A DNA stretch of 41,106 nucleotides from the NCBI GenBank assembly GCA_020849665.1, contig JADLFX010000058.1, forward strand, positions 1 to 41,106. Reading direction: 5' to 3'. The position numbers and the translations under genes are program-made. The notes below the pieces were generated by a model, which was not told where the DNA came from, did not search any database, and was given only the letters and a program-made list of their open reading frames with translations. Below are positions 22,149 to 29,754 of the stretch, piece after piece (within the stretch, counting starts at the first letter, position 1; each line of letters starts with the position of its first letter). Source of the stretch: Planctomycetota bacterium (GTDB lineage: Bacteria > Planctomycetota > UBA1135 > UBA2386).

Positions 22149-24434
22149 ATGAACACGCTGCGATTCCGGAACTCCCGTCTGCATCCGGCCGCCCCCGCAC
22201 TGCCCGCGCTGCTCGCATTGCTGGCGATCCAGACCGCCGCACCGGCACAGGAGGGCGCCGCCACGCGCAGCGCCCAGGACCGTCCCGCCCCCACCACCCG
22301 CGAGCAGATGTGGTTCGCGCCCACGGCGGAGGATTGGCAGAAGCCGGTGCGGATCACGTTCCAGCGCACCTGGGAGGACGCACTCGCGGTCGCGAAGGAG
22401 ACCGGACGCCCGATCCTCGTGTGCGTGAACATGGACGGCGAGATCGCGAGCGAGCACTACGCCGGGATCCGCTACCGCCAGCCCGAGATCGCGGCGCTGT
22501 ACGAGCCCTACGTGTGCGTGATCGCGTCGGTGTACCGCCACAACGCGCGCGACTTCGATGAGCAGGGCCGCCGCATCCTCTGCCCGCGCTTCGGCAGCGT
22601 GACCTGCGGCGAGCACATCGCCATCGAGCCGGTGCTCTACGAGCAGTTCATGGACGGCCGCCGGATCGCGCCGCGCCACATCATGGTGGAGCTGGACGGC
22701 AAGGAGACCTACGACGTGTTCTACGCGTGGGACACGGACTCGGTGTTCCAGGCGATCCGCAAGGGCATCGCCGAGCGGCCGGGAGGCGTCCCGCCGCCGG
22801 TGATCCGCGGCGACCGCCCGGTGCTCGAGCGCGTGGCGAGCCGCGACATCCGCGACCGCGACGTGGTCGAGAAGGCCTACCTGGACGGCGACGCGGCGCT
22901 GCGGCGCACCCTACTGGAGGCGGCCCACACGCACGCCGACGCGGCCCCGGTCGACCTGCTGCGCCTGGGCGTGTTCGGCCTCGACACCGAACTGAACCAG
23001 ATGGCGCGGCGCGCGCTCGCGCAGACCCGCTCCGAGAACGCCACCGACCTGCTGGCCGAGGCCCTGCGCGTGCCCATGGACGCCGGCGAGCGCAAAGCGC
23101 TCGTGGCCGCGCTCGGCCGCCTGGGCGAGTCCTCGCCACGCGCCCGCACCCTCGCCACCGTGCACCAGGGCCTCGACAACCGCGCCTCCTCCGTGGACGT
23201 GGCGTCCTGGTCCAAGGCGCTGGAGGGCGGCGCGAGCTACGCGCCCGCAGCCGACCGCCAGGAGCTGATCGCGCGCATCGACCGCACGGCCAAGGCCGCG
23301 GTGGCGAGGCCGGAGGACGCCAACGCACAGATCGAGCTGGCCGAGGCGAACCTCGCGCAGGCGATCGACCCCACGACGCGGCAGGCCCTGTCCAGCGATC
23401 CGCGCACCGCGCGCAAGTACGCGCGGCTCATGCTGGAGGACGCCGCGCGCGCCGCACGCGAGGCCGAGCGCCTGGGTGCGCCGGCATGGCGCGTGAACTC
23501 GGTGCTGGCGGTGGCGGCGCACCACCTGGGCAACCAGGAGGAGGCCTACGCGCGGGCCGAGGCCGCGATGGGCGGCATGCCGCCGGATCCGCAGGGCTGG
23601 AGCGGCGTGACCGCCCTGGCGCTCTTCGCCGAGGCGCGCCAGCTCGCGATCGTGAAGGCGGTGCGCGAGAAGAAGGAGTGGCCGGCGCAGTGGCTCACCG
23701 ACCTGAATGCGGCGTACTCGCTGCTGGCGCGCCATCCGCTGGGCACCGACACGCACGTCGTGTCGCACTACGACTTCCTGCACTTCTTCAAGGCCGAGCA
23801 GGCCGGGCGGGTCCTGGAGCAGGGCCTGGCCCGCTTCCCGGAGTCGTGGGAGCTGCACGACCGCCTGCGCGGGCGGATCCTCGACGAGAAGGGCGCCGAC
23901 GGACTCGAGCCCGCCTACGCCGCGCTGCTGGCCAGGCCCGACGCGGCGCGCAACCTGCCATGGTTCGCCGGCTACGCCGCGATCGTGGCGGCGGAGTTCC
24001 ACCGCCGCGCCGGCAACGCCGACAAGGCGCTCGCCGCGTACGACCGGGCCATCGCCTGCTACGGACGCGCCGTGCAGGCGAATCCCGAGAGCCGCGCCAC
24101 CTCGGACCACTACGTGGCCATGGCCCTCGGCGGCCGGGCGCGGATCGCGCTGGAGCGCAAGGAGTACGAGAAGGCCCTGGCCGAGGTGCAGGCCTCGTTC
24201 ACGACCAGGCCCGACGCGGCGGCCAGCCTGGACGGGCTCAACATCTCGACGGTCGACACCGCCAAGATGCTGCGCGTGCGTCTGGTCGAGGCGAAGCGCG
24301 ACGACCTGGTCGCGACGCTCGACGCCGCGCTCGGCAAGCTCGACCCCGAGATGCTGCGCCTGCCGGCCTACGAGCGCGAAGGCCCTCCCGGTCCCGGCGC
24401 ACCCGCCCGCCCCGGCCGCCCGCGCCGGCGATGA
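22149..24434 (+). CDS. Secreted thioredoxin-fold and TPR protein lacking CxxC
   Basis: A 761-residue protein with a long N-terminal signal (residues 14-32, APALPALLALLAIQTAAPAQ). From about 68 to 200 it has the arrangement of a thioredoxin-like domain: ITFQRTWEDALAVAKETGRPILVCVNMDGE, then helix, and PRHIMVELDGK as the late strand. Where redox members keep CxxC, this one has NMDGEIA (94-100), so a thiol-disulfide role is unlikely. From about 420 onward it is helical with TPR-like units, for example RRAGNADKALAAYDRAIACYGRAV and ERKEYEKALAEVQASF. No catalytic motif was found. The ATG at 22149 is chosen because it is followed by the signal; an ATG at 22113 would precede it by twelve residues. Divergent from moxR. 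Confidence 0.75.
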   Translation: MNTLRFRNSRLHPAAPALPALLALLAIQTAAPAQEGAATRSAQDRPAPTTREQMWFAPTAEDWQKPVRITFQRTWEDALAVAKETGRPILVCVNMDGEIASEHYAGIRYRQPEIAALYEPYVCVIASVYRHNARDFDEQGRRILCPRFGSVTCGEHIAIEPVLYEQFMDGRRIAPRHIMVELDGKETYDVFYAWDTDSVFQAIRKGIAERPGGVPPPVIRGDRPVLERVASRDIRDRDVVEKAYLDGDAALRRTLLEAAHTHADAAPVDLLRLGVFGLDTELNQMARRALAQTRSENATDLLAEALRVPMDAGERKALVAALGRLGESSPRARTLATVHQGLDNRASSVDVASWSKALEGGASYAPAADRQELIARIDRTAKAAVARPEDANAQIELAEANLAQAIDPTTRQALSSDPRTARKYARLMLEDAARAAREAERLGAPAWRVNSVLAVAAHHLGNQEEAYARAEAAMGGMPPDPQGWSGVTALALFAEARQLAIVKAVREKKEWPAQWLTDLNAAYSLLARHPLGTDTHVVSHYDFLHFFKAEQAGRVLEQGLARFPESWELHDRLRGRILDEKGADGLEPAYAALLARPDAARNLPWFAGYAAIVAAEFHRRAGNADKALAAYDRAIACYGRAVQANPESRATSDHYVAMALGGRARIALERKEYEKALAEVQASFTTRPDAAASLDGLNISTVDTAKMLRVRLVEAKRDDLVATLDAALGKLDPEMLRLPAYEREGPPGPGAPARPGRPRRR

Positions 24435-24466
24435 GAACAGAAGTTGCTCTGAGCAATCTCGACGGT

Positions 24467-24488
24467 CGCGTTACGCGCGCGTAACGCG
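24467..24488. terminator. 22-bp perfect palindrome between convergent genes
   Basis: Arms CGCGTTACG (24467-24475) and CGTAACGCG (24480-24488) enclose CGCG, making the whole 22 bp self-complementary. It begins two bases beyond the tpx stop (24491-24493, minus strand) and 32 bases after the stop of the TPR gene. A second small repeat TTGCTC-T-GAGCAA is at 24444-24456. No T-run follows, but as a hairpin shared by two ends it could terminate both transcripts. Confidence 0.5.
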
Positions 24489-24490
24489 GA

Positions 24491-24991
24491 TCAACGGACC
24501 GCGGCCAGCGCCTTGTCGTAGTTCGGCTCCTGCGCGATCTCCGGCACCAGCTCCTGGTAGAGCACCCGGCCGTCCGCGCCGATCACCACCACCGCGCGCG
24601 CGAAAAGCCCGGCCAGCCCGCCGTCCTGGATCGTCACGCCGTACTCCTTGCCGAAGTCGGGGCCCCGGAACGCGCTCACCGCTACGACCTTCTCGATGCC
24701 CTCGGCGCCGCAGAAGCGCTTGTGCGCGAAGGGCAGGTCCTTCGACACGCAGAGCACGACGGTGTCGGCCAGGGCCGCGGCCTTCTGGTTGAACGTCCGC
24801 ACGGAGAGCGCGCACACGGCGGTGTCGATGCTCGGGAAGATGTTGAGCACCACCTTCTTGCCGGCGAAGTCCTTCAGCGAGACGTTGCCGAGGTCGGTCT
24901 TCACCAACGTGAAGTCGGGAGCCTTGGCGCCGACCTTCGGAAGCTCGCCGATCGTGGTGACGGGATTGCCCTTGAGGGTGATCTTGGCCAT
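24491..24991 (-). CDS. tpx: Thiol peroxidase
   Basis: A 166-residue atypical 2-Cys peroxiredoxin (Tpx). The peroxidatic Cys60 sits in [17 protein letters not shown] and the resolving Cys94 in LPFAHKRFC, matching Cys61/Cys95 of the E. coli protein in position. The Tpx start pattern [19 protein letters not shown] and the end [12 protein letters not shown] are typical. It reduces hydroperoxides with thioredoxin. The DTAVC form replaces the more usual DTPVC. ATG at 24991 gives the usual family length. Convergent with the TPR gene. Confidence 0.95.
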   Translation of the reverse strand: MAKITLKGNPVTTIGELPKVGAKAPDFTLVKTDLGNVSLKDFAGKKVVLNIFPSIDTAVCALSVRTFNQKAAALADTVVLCVSKDLPFAHKRFCGAEGIEKVVAVSAFRGPDFGKEYGVTIQDGGLAGLFARAVVVIGADGRVLYQELVPEIAQEPNYDKALAAVR

Positions 24992-25134
24992 GCGCGGATC
25001 GTCCGGCGAGGCCGTGCGGCGCGCAACACGCGCGGTGCGCGATGCCGCCGTCGTGCACGCCACGCCCGCCGTTTCCGTCCCGGGCATGCACCGGGCTCCG
25101 GCCGGGTCCCGCGCGCCACGGCTCGCCTCACGAA

Positions 25135-25172
25135 CGAGAGGCCGTGATCGCGCGTGCGATCACGGCCTCTCG
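25135..25172. terminator. 16-bp perfect hairpin downstream of the redoxin gene
   Basis: CGAGAGGCCGTGATCG at 25135-25150 and its perfect complement at 25157-25172 enclose a six-base loop. It lies 81 bp past the redoxin stop (minus strand) and 144 bp before the tpx start. No T-run follows on either strand, so a classical rho-independent terminator is not shown; a transcript end, an attenuator or an RNA stabiliser are all possible. Confidence 0.5.
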
Positions 25173-25252
25173 TATGCATCACGAAGTCGGATCAGGAACC
25201 CCGATCACCCACGCTTGTCCGCCGCACGGGCGGACTTCACGCGCTTGACCGT

Positions 25253-25903
25253 TCAACCATAGGGGACGCTGGATTCGACCTCGACCTTCTTGCCGGCGAG
25301 CAGCGCCTTCACCGCCTCGCGCGCGTAGTTCACCTTGCCCGGGCCGCGCCCCATCGAGTCGTCGAGGGCGCCCGTGTAGCGCAGCACACCGGACGCGTCG
25401 ATCACGAAGGTGTGCGGCGTGGTCTTCGCCTGGAACAGGTCCGCCCACACGTTGCCGTAGTCCACCAGGATCGGGAACGTGATGCCCTTGCCGTTGGCAT
25501 GGTCCAGGAGGTCCTGATGCGGGTTCTTCCCGTCCTTGGCCTCGGCTGGCTTCTGCCCGATCTCGGTCTGGTTCGAGATCACGCTCAGCACGACCGCGTC
25601 CTTGCCGCCGAGCTCCTTGGACAGCTCCAGCAGTTTCGGATCGGCGAGCTTGTGGTACGGACAGGTCATGGACCACCACGCGAGGACGATGACCTTCCCC
25701 TTGTGGTCGGCAAGCGAGTGCTCCTTGCCGTTGAGGTCCTTCAACTTCAGGGAGAGGTCGACCTTGGACCCGATCGTGTACGGGCCGGCCTTGACCTCCT
25801 GGGACTGCGGCTTGGGGGTGTCCCCCTTGCCGCCCGGATCCTGGGCCACCACTCCGGTGGCCAGGAGCAACGCGCACAGAGCGCTCGGGAAACTGGTAAT
25901 CAT
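25253..25903 (-). CDS. Exported redoxin (AhpC/TSA-like) protein
   Basis: A 216-residue protein with an N-terminal signal (residues 7-21, SALCALLLATGVVAQ). The mature thioredoxin fold has the redoxin pattern VIVLAWWSMTCPYHK, where only one Cys (Cys81) stands at the CxxC position; the second is replaced by Tyr-His. PHTFVIDASGVLRYTGALDD forms the late strand. The remainder has no Cys, so a 1-Cys peroxidase-like or thiol-independent function is more likely than disulfide exchange. The ATG at 25903 overlaps the stop of the SOUL gene as ATGA, so the two are coupled. An AGGAGG is present upstream at a long spacing. Confidence 0.85.
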   Translation of the reverse strand: MITSFPSALCALLLATGVVAQDPGGKGDTPKPQSQEVKAGPYTIGSKVDLSLKLKDLNGKEHSLADHKGKVIVLAWWSMTCPYHKLADPKLLELSKELGGKDAVVLSVISNQTEIGQKPAEAKDGKNPHQDLLDHANGKGITFPILVDYGNVWADLFQAKTTPHTFVIDASGVLRYTGALDDSMGRGPGKVNYAREAVKALLAGKKVEVESSVPYG

Positions 25904-26664
25904 GGGTTCTTGGGATCCTCCTGGATCGAGGCCTCCTTACGGCGGAGAACGCCCACCGGACGAGCACGATCGCCGAAAAGCCCCGCGACCCCCGATCGGC
26001 CCGAGCCTACGACCAGCAGCCCCCGGCCCGGTTGCGAGCGCTGGGGCCGCTGCACGGGGACGATGGGGATCTCCACCTCGCTGTAGAGCCGGCTCGCGTT
26101 GCGCCAGGTCGGATTCTGGTACATGAGGCGCCGGGGCGAACCCGCCCTCTCCCAGGTCCCGCCGTTCTCGTGGAGCCAGAGCTCGAGGCCCTCCAGGGCT
26201 CGGCGCATCGTGGGCAGGTCGTAGGGTCCGGTCACGCCGATCGACACCACCAGCAGCGGCGCCGAGTCCCGTACGGCCACCGTGGAGTCGGACGAGGTCC
26301 TGCCCAGGCGCCGGTTGGGATAGAGGAACGCCACCTCCATCCGGCCCGCTTCGCTCCGGGCCGGCTCGCTGGCGTAGTCCGCCACGACCGGGGCGGTCAT
26401 GGCGATGCCCTGCCGCTGGATGTGGCGGAAGAGCGGCCAGAACGCCGCGTTCAGCCCCCCCGCGAGGCGACCCTCCACCTCCACCCACGCACCACGGACG
26501 GAGGGGTAGTGCTTCAGGCGGATCTCGCCGGGCGGGGTCGGCTGGGGGAAGCCCTCGGGAAGGGACGCCTCGGCGGGCGGGCGCCACTTCTGGGCTGCCT
26601 CGGACTGGGCGGGAAGTTCGGCCATGGAAAGGAGCAGGATGGGTAGGAGGACTCGGGTGAGCAT
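25900..26664 (-). CDS. SOUL heme-binding family protein, exported
   Basis: A 254-residue protein with an N-terminal signal (RVLLPILLLSMAELPAQ). The family core is recognised by IRLKHYPSVRGAWVEVEG, the following F-containing helix (AAFWPLFRHIQRQ) and IAMTAPV (87-93), the most diagnostic SOUL/HBP stretch, plus RRLMYQNPTWRN and YSEVEIPIV at the end of the fold. SOUL proteins bind heme or related tetrapyrroles. About 30 residues at the C-terminus (GRGLLVVGSGRSG onward) extend beyond the fold. The redoxin downstream is coupled to it, and the heme operon starts 3 kb away. ATG at 26664. Confidence 0.8.
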   Translation of the reverse strand: MLTRVLLPILLLSMAELPAQSEAAQKWRPPAEASLPEGFPQPTPPGEIRLKHYPSVRGAWVEVEGRLAGGLNAAFWPLFRHIQRQGIAMTAPVVADYASEPARSEAGRMEVAFLYPNRRLGRTSSDSTVAVRDSAPLLVVSIGVTGPYDLPTMRRALEGLELWLHENGGTWERAGSPRRLMYQNPTWRNASRLYSEVEIPIVPVQRPQRSQPGRGLLVVGSGRSGVAGLFGDRARPVGVLRRKEASIQEDPKNP

Positions 26665-26696
26665 GGTTGGACTGGACCTGTGCGGTGGCCTGGAAC

Positions 26697-26725
26697 CTTA
26701 TCGGTCCCACGCGCCAAATGTCCAA
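26697..26725 (-). promoter_or_regulatory. Probable promoter of the SOUL-redoxin operon
   Basis: On the minus strand TTGGAC (26720-26725) and GATAAG (26697-26702) are separated by 17 bases. They lie about 33 bp before the ATG in an A+T-richer patch. A short inverted repeat CCAAG/CTTGG at 26723-26738 overlaps the -35. Confidence 0.4.
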
Positions 26726-26951
26726 GTTAATTCTTGGTCAACTGGCTCCGCGCGGATCGTCCAAGCCCCGATCCCTTCACGCCCATGGTCGCCACGGCAG
26801 CTCGCACCCCCTCGCCGCTCGACCGTCCCGGGCGCTGGCCATCCGGGTCCCGCGGCGGCCCTGTCCCTCGGCTGCGACCCAGGGGACCCGTGGGTCGTAG
26901 CGGATCCACTCCCAGCGATCCGAGCCGCGGATTGCGGGGGGCTCCGGGTCG

Positions 26952-26980
26952 TTGGCAACCCTTCCGCACCCCGCTAGATT
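26952..26980 (+). promoter_or_regulatory. Candidate promoter of the RRM gene
   Basis: TTGGCA (26952-26957) and TAGATT (26975-26980) are separated by exactly 17 bases, one of the better housekeeping-type pairs noticed. Transcription from it would give a leader of about 275 nt before the RRM start at 27263, long for such a gene. Confidence 0.5.
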
Positions 26981-27262
26981 CCCGCGCGATCGTCAGGGGC
27001 AGGCGCAGCCGGTCGGTCCGGCGCCGCGCCGACCTCTCCCATTGCAACGAGTCAGGAGTACCCGTCCTCGCCCGACGCGCCGGCTCGCGCACCCGTCGGC
27101 AGGAGCTCTGTCCGCATTCCGTGGTTCCGCTTCCCCTTGCCGTTCAGGAAGCGACGAGGTCTGGCAAGGTCGTGAGGGAGAGTCGTCCGCCGCGTCATGC
27201 GCCGGTGTTCCCCAGGACCTCCGGTGCGCCCTCGCGAGGAACAGGCGACCCCAGCGACGGAC

Positions 27263-27691
27263 ATGACGAGTCGAATCTACGTGGGCAACCTGCCCTACTC
27301 CTTCACCTCCGATGACCTCCAGCAGCTCTTCTCGCCCCACGGCAGCGTGGTGGCCGCGGAGGTGATGATGGATCGCGACACCGGCCGCTCGCGCGGTTTC
27401 GGTTTCGTGACCATGGGTGACGCCGCGGCGGCTGGCGCCGCGATCCAGGCCCTCGACGGGCACGACGTGAACGGTCGCGCCTTGCGGGTGAACGAGGCGC
27501 GCGAGCGCACCGAGCGCCCGGCGGGTGGCGGGCCCCGCGGCGGAGGCTTCGGCGGCGGCGGCGGCGGACGCGGTGGCGAGGGCGGTGGCCGTGGCGGGTT
27601 CCGTGACGGCGGCGGCCGCGGCGGACCTCGGCGCCCGCGCCAGGATCGCGACAGCGGCGGCGGTGGTGGTGGCGGCTACGACGAGTTCTGA
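27263..27691 (+). CDS. RRM RNA-binding protein with glycine-rich tail
   Basis: A 142-residue protein with a single RNA recognition motif. RNP2 is IYVGNL (5-10), RNP1 is RGFGFVTM (44-51), and the domain ends near RALRVNEARER. The tail (about 83-142) is Gly/Arg-rich with several RGG and GGR units and a Tyr-Asp-Glu-Phe end, as in bacterial and cyanobacterial cold-regulated RNA-binding proteins. It probably binds mRNA. ATG at 27263 is the start because RNP2 follows directly; the frame is open further upstream but without protein features. Confidence 0.92.
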   Translation: MTSRIYVGNLPYSFTSDDLQQLFSPHGSVVAAEVMMDRDTGRSRGFGFVTMGDAAAAGAAIQALDGHDVNGRALRVNEARERTERPAGGGPRGGGFGGGGGGRGGEGGGRGGFRDGGGRGGPRRPRQDRDSGGGGGGGYDEF

Positions 27692-27791
27692 GCGCGTCCC
27701 GGCCCGCGGCGCCTGAGTCCGCAGGTGCCGGACGACCCCATCCGGCGAGGCGGCAGCCGCCGCGCAGGCCGCCCACCCTGACCCGGGCGAG

Positions 27792-27833
27792 CGCGCCGGC
27801 CTCGTCGCGCTGGCCTTGTCGCGCCGGCCTCGC
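27792..27833. repeat. Tandem repeat, three 14-bp units
   Basis: The units are CGCGCCGGCCTCGT, CGCGCTGGCCTTGT and CGCGCCGGCCTCGC, contiguous at 27792-27805, 27806-27819 and 27820-27833. The array ends 12 bases before the ATG of the aminotransferase. The unit length is not a multiple of three and it sits outside any supported gene. Confidence 0.7.
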
Positions 27834-27845
27834 CATGCTCCGCCC

Positions 27846-29057
27846 ATGCAGGTCGAGGGCGGGCGCACGGCGGCGGCGGTCTCAACCACGGCGGGCGCGG
27901 GCTGGCGGATCCCGCTGCACCGCACCACGCGCCTCGGCTCCGAGCTGCGCTACCTGGCGGAGGCGCTGCAGGGCGAGAGCCTCGCCGCCGACGGCGTGTT
28001 CTCGGCGCGCGCCGAGCGAGTGCTGCAGCTGCGCCTCGGCGCGCCGGTACGGCTGACGCCCTCGGGCACGAGCGCGCTGGAACTCTGCGCGCTCGGGCTC
28101 GACCTCCAGCCCGGCGACGAGGTGATCCTGCCCTCGTTCACCTTCCCGTCCACGGCCAACGCGTTCGTCCTGCGCGGTGCCGTGCCCGTGTTCATCGACG
28201 TGGATCCGAAGACCCTCTGCCTCGATCCGCGAGCGGCTGAGGCGGCCATCACGCCCCGCACCCGCGCCCTGGTCGCCGTGCACTATGGCGGCGTGGCCTG
28301 CGACCTCGATCGCCTCGGCGCGCTGGTCGCGCAGCACGAGGGCGTGGCCCTGGTGGAGGACGCGGCGCACGCGCTCGGCTCGAGCTGGCGCGGCCGGCCC
28401 CTGGGCAGCTTCGGCAGCGTCGCGGCGTTCTCGTTCCATGCCACGAAGAACCTCGGCTGCGGCGAGGGCGGCGCCCTCGTGGTGAACGAGCGGCGCCGCC
28501 TCGCGCGCATCGAGATGCTGCGCGACAAGGGCACCGACCGGGCGCGCTTCCGCCGCGGCGAGGTGGCCCGCTACCAGTGGCGCGAGCTGGGGGGCTCGCA
28601 CGGCCTGGGCGAACTCGGCGCCGCGGTCCTCCTGGCGCAGCTCGAGCATCTCGACCGGGTCACGGCGCGGCGCCGCGCGCTGCACGCGCGCTACCACGAT
28701 GGGCTGCGCGAGCTGGAGGCAAGCGGGCACGTCACCCTGCTGCACCCGCCCGCGGCTGCGCAGGGCAACGGGCACGTGTGCGCACTCCTGGCCGCCACCG
28801 AACGGGAACGCGACCGCCTGCGTGCCGGACTCGCCGCGGCTGGCATCGAGGCCGCGCCCCACTACGAGCCCCTGCACGCGTCGCCGTTCGGCCGCAGCGT
28901 CGGCAGGTGCGCCGGCTCGCTGCGAGTCACGGAGGGCGCCGCGTCGCGCCTGCTGCGCCTGCCCCTCCACCACACGGTGCAGGACGGCGAGGTCGACGAG
29001 GTCGTCGAGCGCGTCCGCATGCTCTTGCGTGGCGGCGGGCTTGCCGGCCGGGCCTGA
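27846..29057 (+). CDS. wecE: WecE-like sugar nucleotide aminotransferase (DegT family)
   Basis: A 403-residue fold-type I PLP enzyme of the DegT/DnrJ/EryC1 family. Lys201 in FSFHATKNLGCGEGGA is the PLP-binding lysine, preceded by VEDAAHALGS. The stretches LTPSGTSALEL, GDEVILPSFTFPSTANAF and REKGT-like RDKGTDRARF match the RffA/WecE subgroup, which makes dTDP-4-amino-4,6-dideoxygalactose for surface polysaccharides. Subgroup assignment is by eye and the exact substrate is unproven. The ATG at 27846 follows the 14-bp repeat. The gene is followed after 18 bp by a CoA-binding protein gene. Confidence 0.85.
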   Translation: MQVEGGRTAAAVSTTAGAGWRIPLHRTTRLGSELRYLAEALQGESLAADGVFSARAERVLQLRLGAPVRLTPSGTSALELCALGLDLQPGDEVILPSFTFPSTANAFVLRGAVPVFIDVDPKTLCLDPRAAEAAITPRTRALVAVHYGGVACDLDRLGALVAQHEGVALVEDAAHALGSSWRGRPLGSFGSVAAFSFHATKNLGCGEGGALVVNERRRLARIEMLRDKGTDRARFRRGEVARYQWRELGGSHGLGELGAAVLLAQLEHLDRVTARRRALHARYHDGLRELEASGHVTLLHPPAAAQGNGHVCALLAATERERDRLRAGLAAAGIEAAPHYEPLHASPFGRSVGRCAGSLRVTEGAASRLLRLPLHHTVQDGEVDEVVERVRMLLRGGGLAGRA

Positions 29058-29075
29058 GCGTCGCAAGCTCCTGCC

Positions 29076-29480
29076 GTGAACCTCATCGACGAGTTCCTCG
29101 CGCAAGGGCCGTGGGCGGTGATCGGCACCTCGAAGGACCGCAGCAAGTACGGCAACAAGGTGCAGCGCGCCTACATGCAGCGTGGCATGAAGGTCCATCC
29201 CGTGCACCCTGGCGGCGAGCCGATCGAGGGCCTGCCCACCGTGCGCTCGCTCACCGAGCTGCCGGAACCGGTGCACGGGCTCTCGATCATCACGCCCCCG
29301 CCGATCACCGAGCGCGTGGTCGAGGACGCGGCGCGCGCGGGCATCCGCTACCTCTGGATGCAACCGGGCGCGGAGAGCCAGAGGGCGATCCAGCGCGCCG
29401 AGGAACTTGGACTGAAGGTGATCCACTCGGGACCCTGCATCCTCGTGAAGCTGCGCTACCGCGAGGATCCGGAACCCTGA
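29076..29480 (+). CDS. CoA-binding domain protein (YccU-like)
   Basis: A 134-residue Rossmann-like protein of the CoA-binding (YccU) family. The nucleotide-binding strand AVIGTSKDRSKYGNKVQRAY lacks only the usual Gly spacing, and VHPVHPGG and IRYLWMQPGAES correspond to the conserved later turns. Function of the family is unclear. The start is GTG at 29076, 18 bp after the aminotransferase stop. No catalytic residues were identified. Confidence 0.85.
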   Translation: MNLIDEFLAQGPWAVIGTSKDRSKYGNKVQRAYMQRGMKVHPVHPGGEPIEGLPTVRSLTELPEPVHGLSIITPPPITERVVEDAARAGIRYLWMQPGAESQRAIQRAEELGLKVIHSGPCILVKLRYREDPEP

Positions 29481-29624
29481 TCGCAGCGGCGGGCCGGCGC
29501 GCGTTCCGCCGCGCCTCGCGCGCGTTGCACTCCGGCGCGCGTCGCCACCCTGACGCTCACGTGGCGATGGAGGCTCCTCCTGTCGGGGATCCCGCCCGGA
29601 CAGGCGCATGCGTCCCACCAATCT

Positions 29625-29640
29625 CGCCCGGATCCGGGCG
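29625..29640. repeat. 16-bp perfect palindrome upstream of hemA
   Basis: CGCCCGGATCCGGGCG reads the same on both strands. It lies 145 bp after the CoA-binding protein stop and 115 bp before hemA, so it could be the end of the upstream transcript or an operator. Confidence 0.35.
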
Positions 29641-29737
29641 TGTGGTGCGACGCGATCTCAAGTGCAACCCCTTCTGCACGAAGGACTAACGACTGGCGAA
29701 TGACAGTGCCATGACGGCCCGGCCTGCGCGGTCTCCC

Positions 29738-29743
29738 TAGATT
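29738..29743 (+). promoter_or_regulatory. Candidate -10 element of the heme operon
   Basis: TAGATT lies 11 bases before the hemA ATG at 29755. No convincing -35 is seen at usual spacing. If used, the transcript would have almost no leader. Confidence 0.3.
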
Positions 29744-29754
29744 CGCGCCCCGTC

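Larger units (their letters stand above)
26665..27262. other. 598-bp divergent intergenic region
   Basis: This gap separates the SOUL operon (minus) and the RRM gene (plus). It holds the two candidate promoters at 26697-26725 and 26952-26980. No frame shows a supported protein; GC-driven open frames are shadows. Confidence 0.6.

Noticed and set aside
21900..22679. Extended N-terminus for moxR up to 22679
   Set aside because: The extension overlaps the divergent secreted gene antisense and has no AAA+ features; a GTG with an AGGAG site lies just before the conserved start.
24901..25182. Minus-strand frame containing [12 protein letters not shown] near 25150
   Set aside because: It resembles the tRNA artefact above but the DNA folds only as a simple 16-bp hairpin; no cloverleaf can be drawn, so neither a tRNA nor a protein is called.
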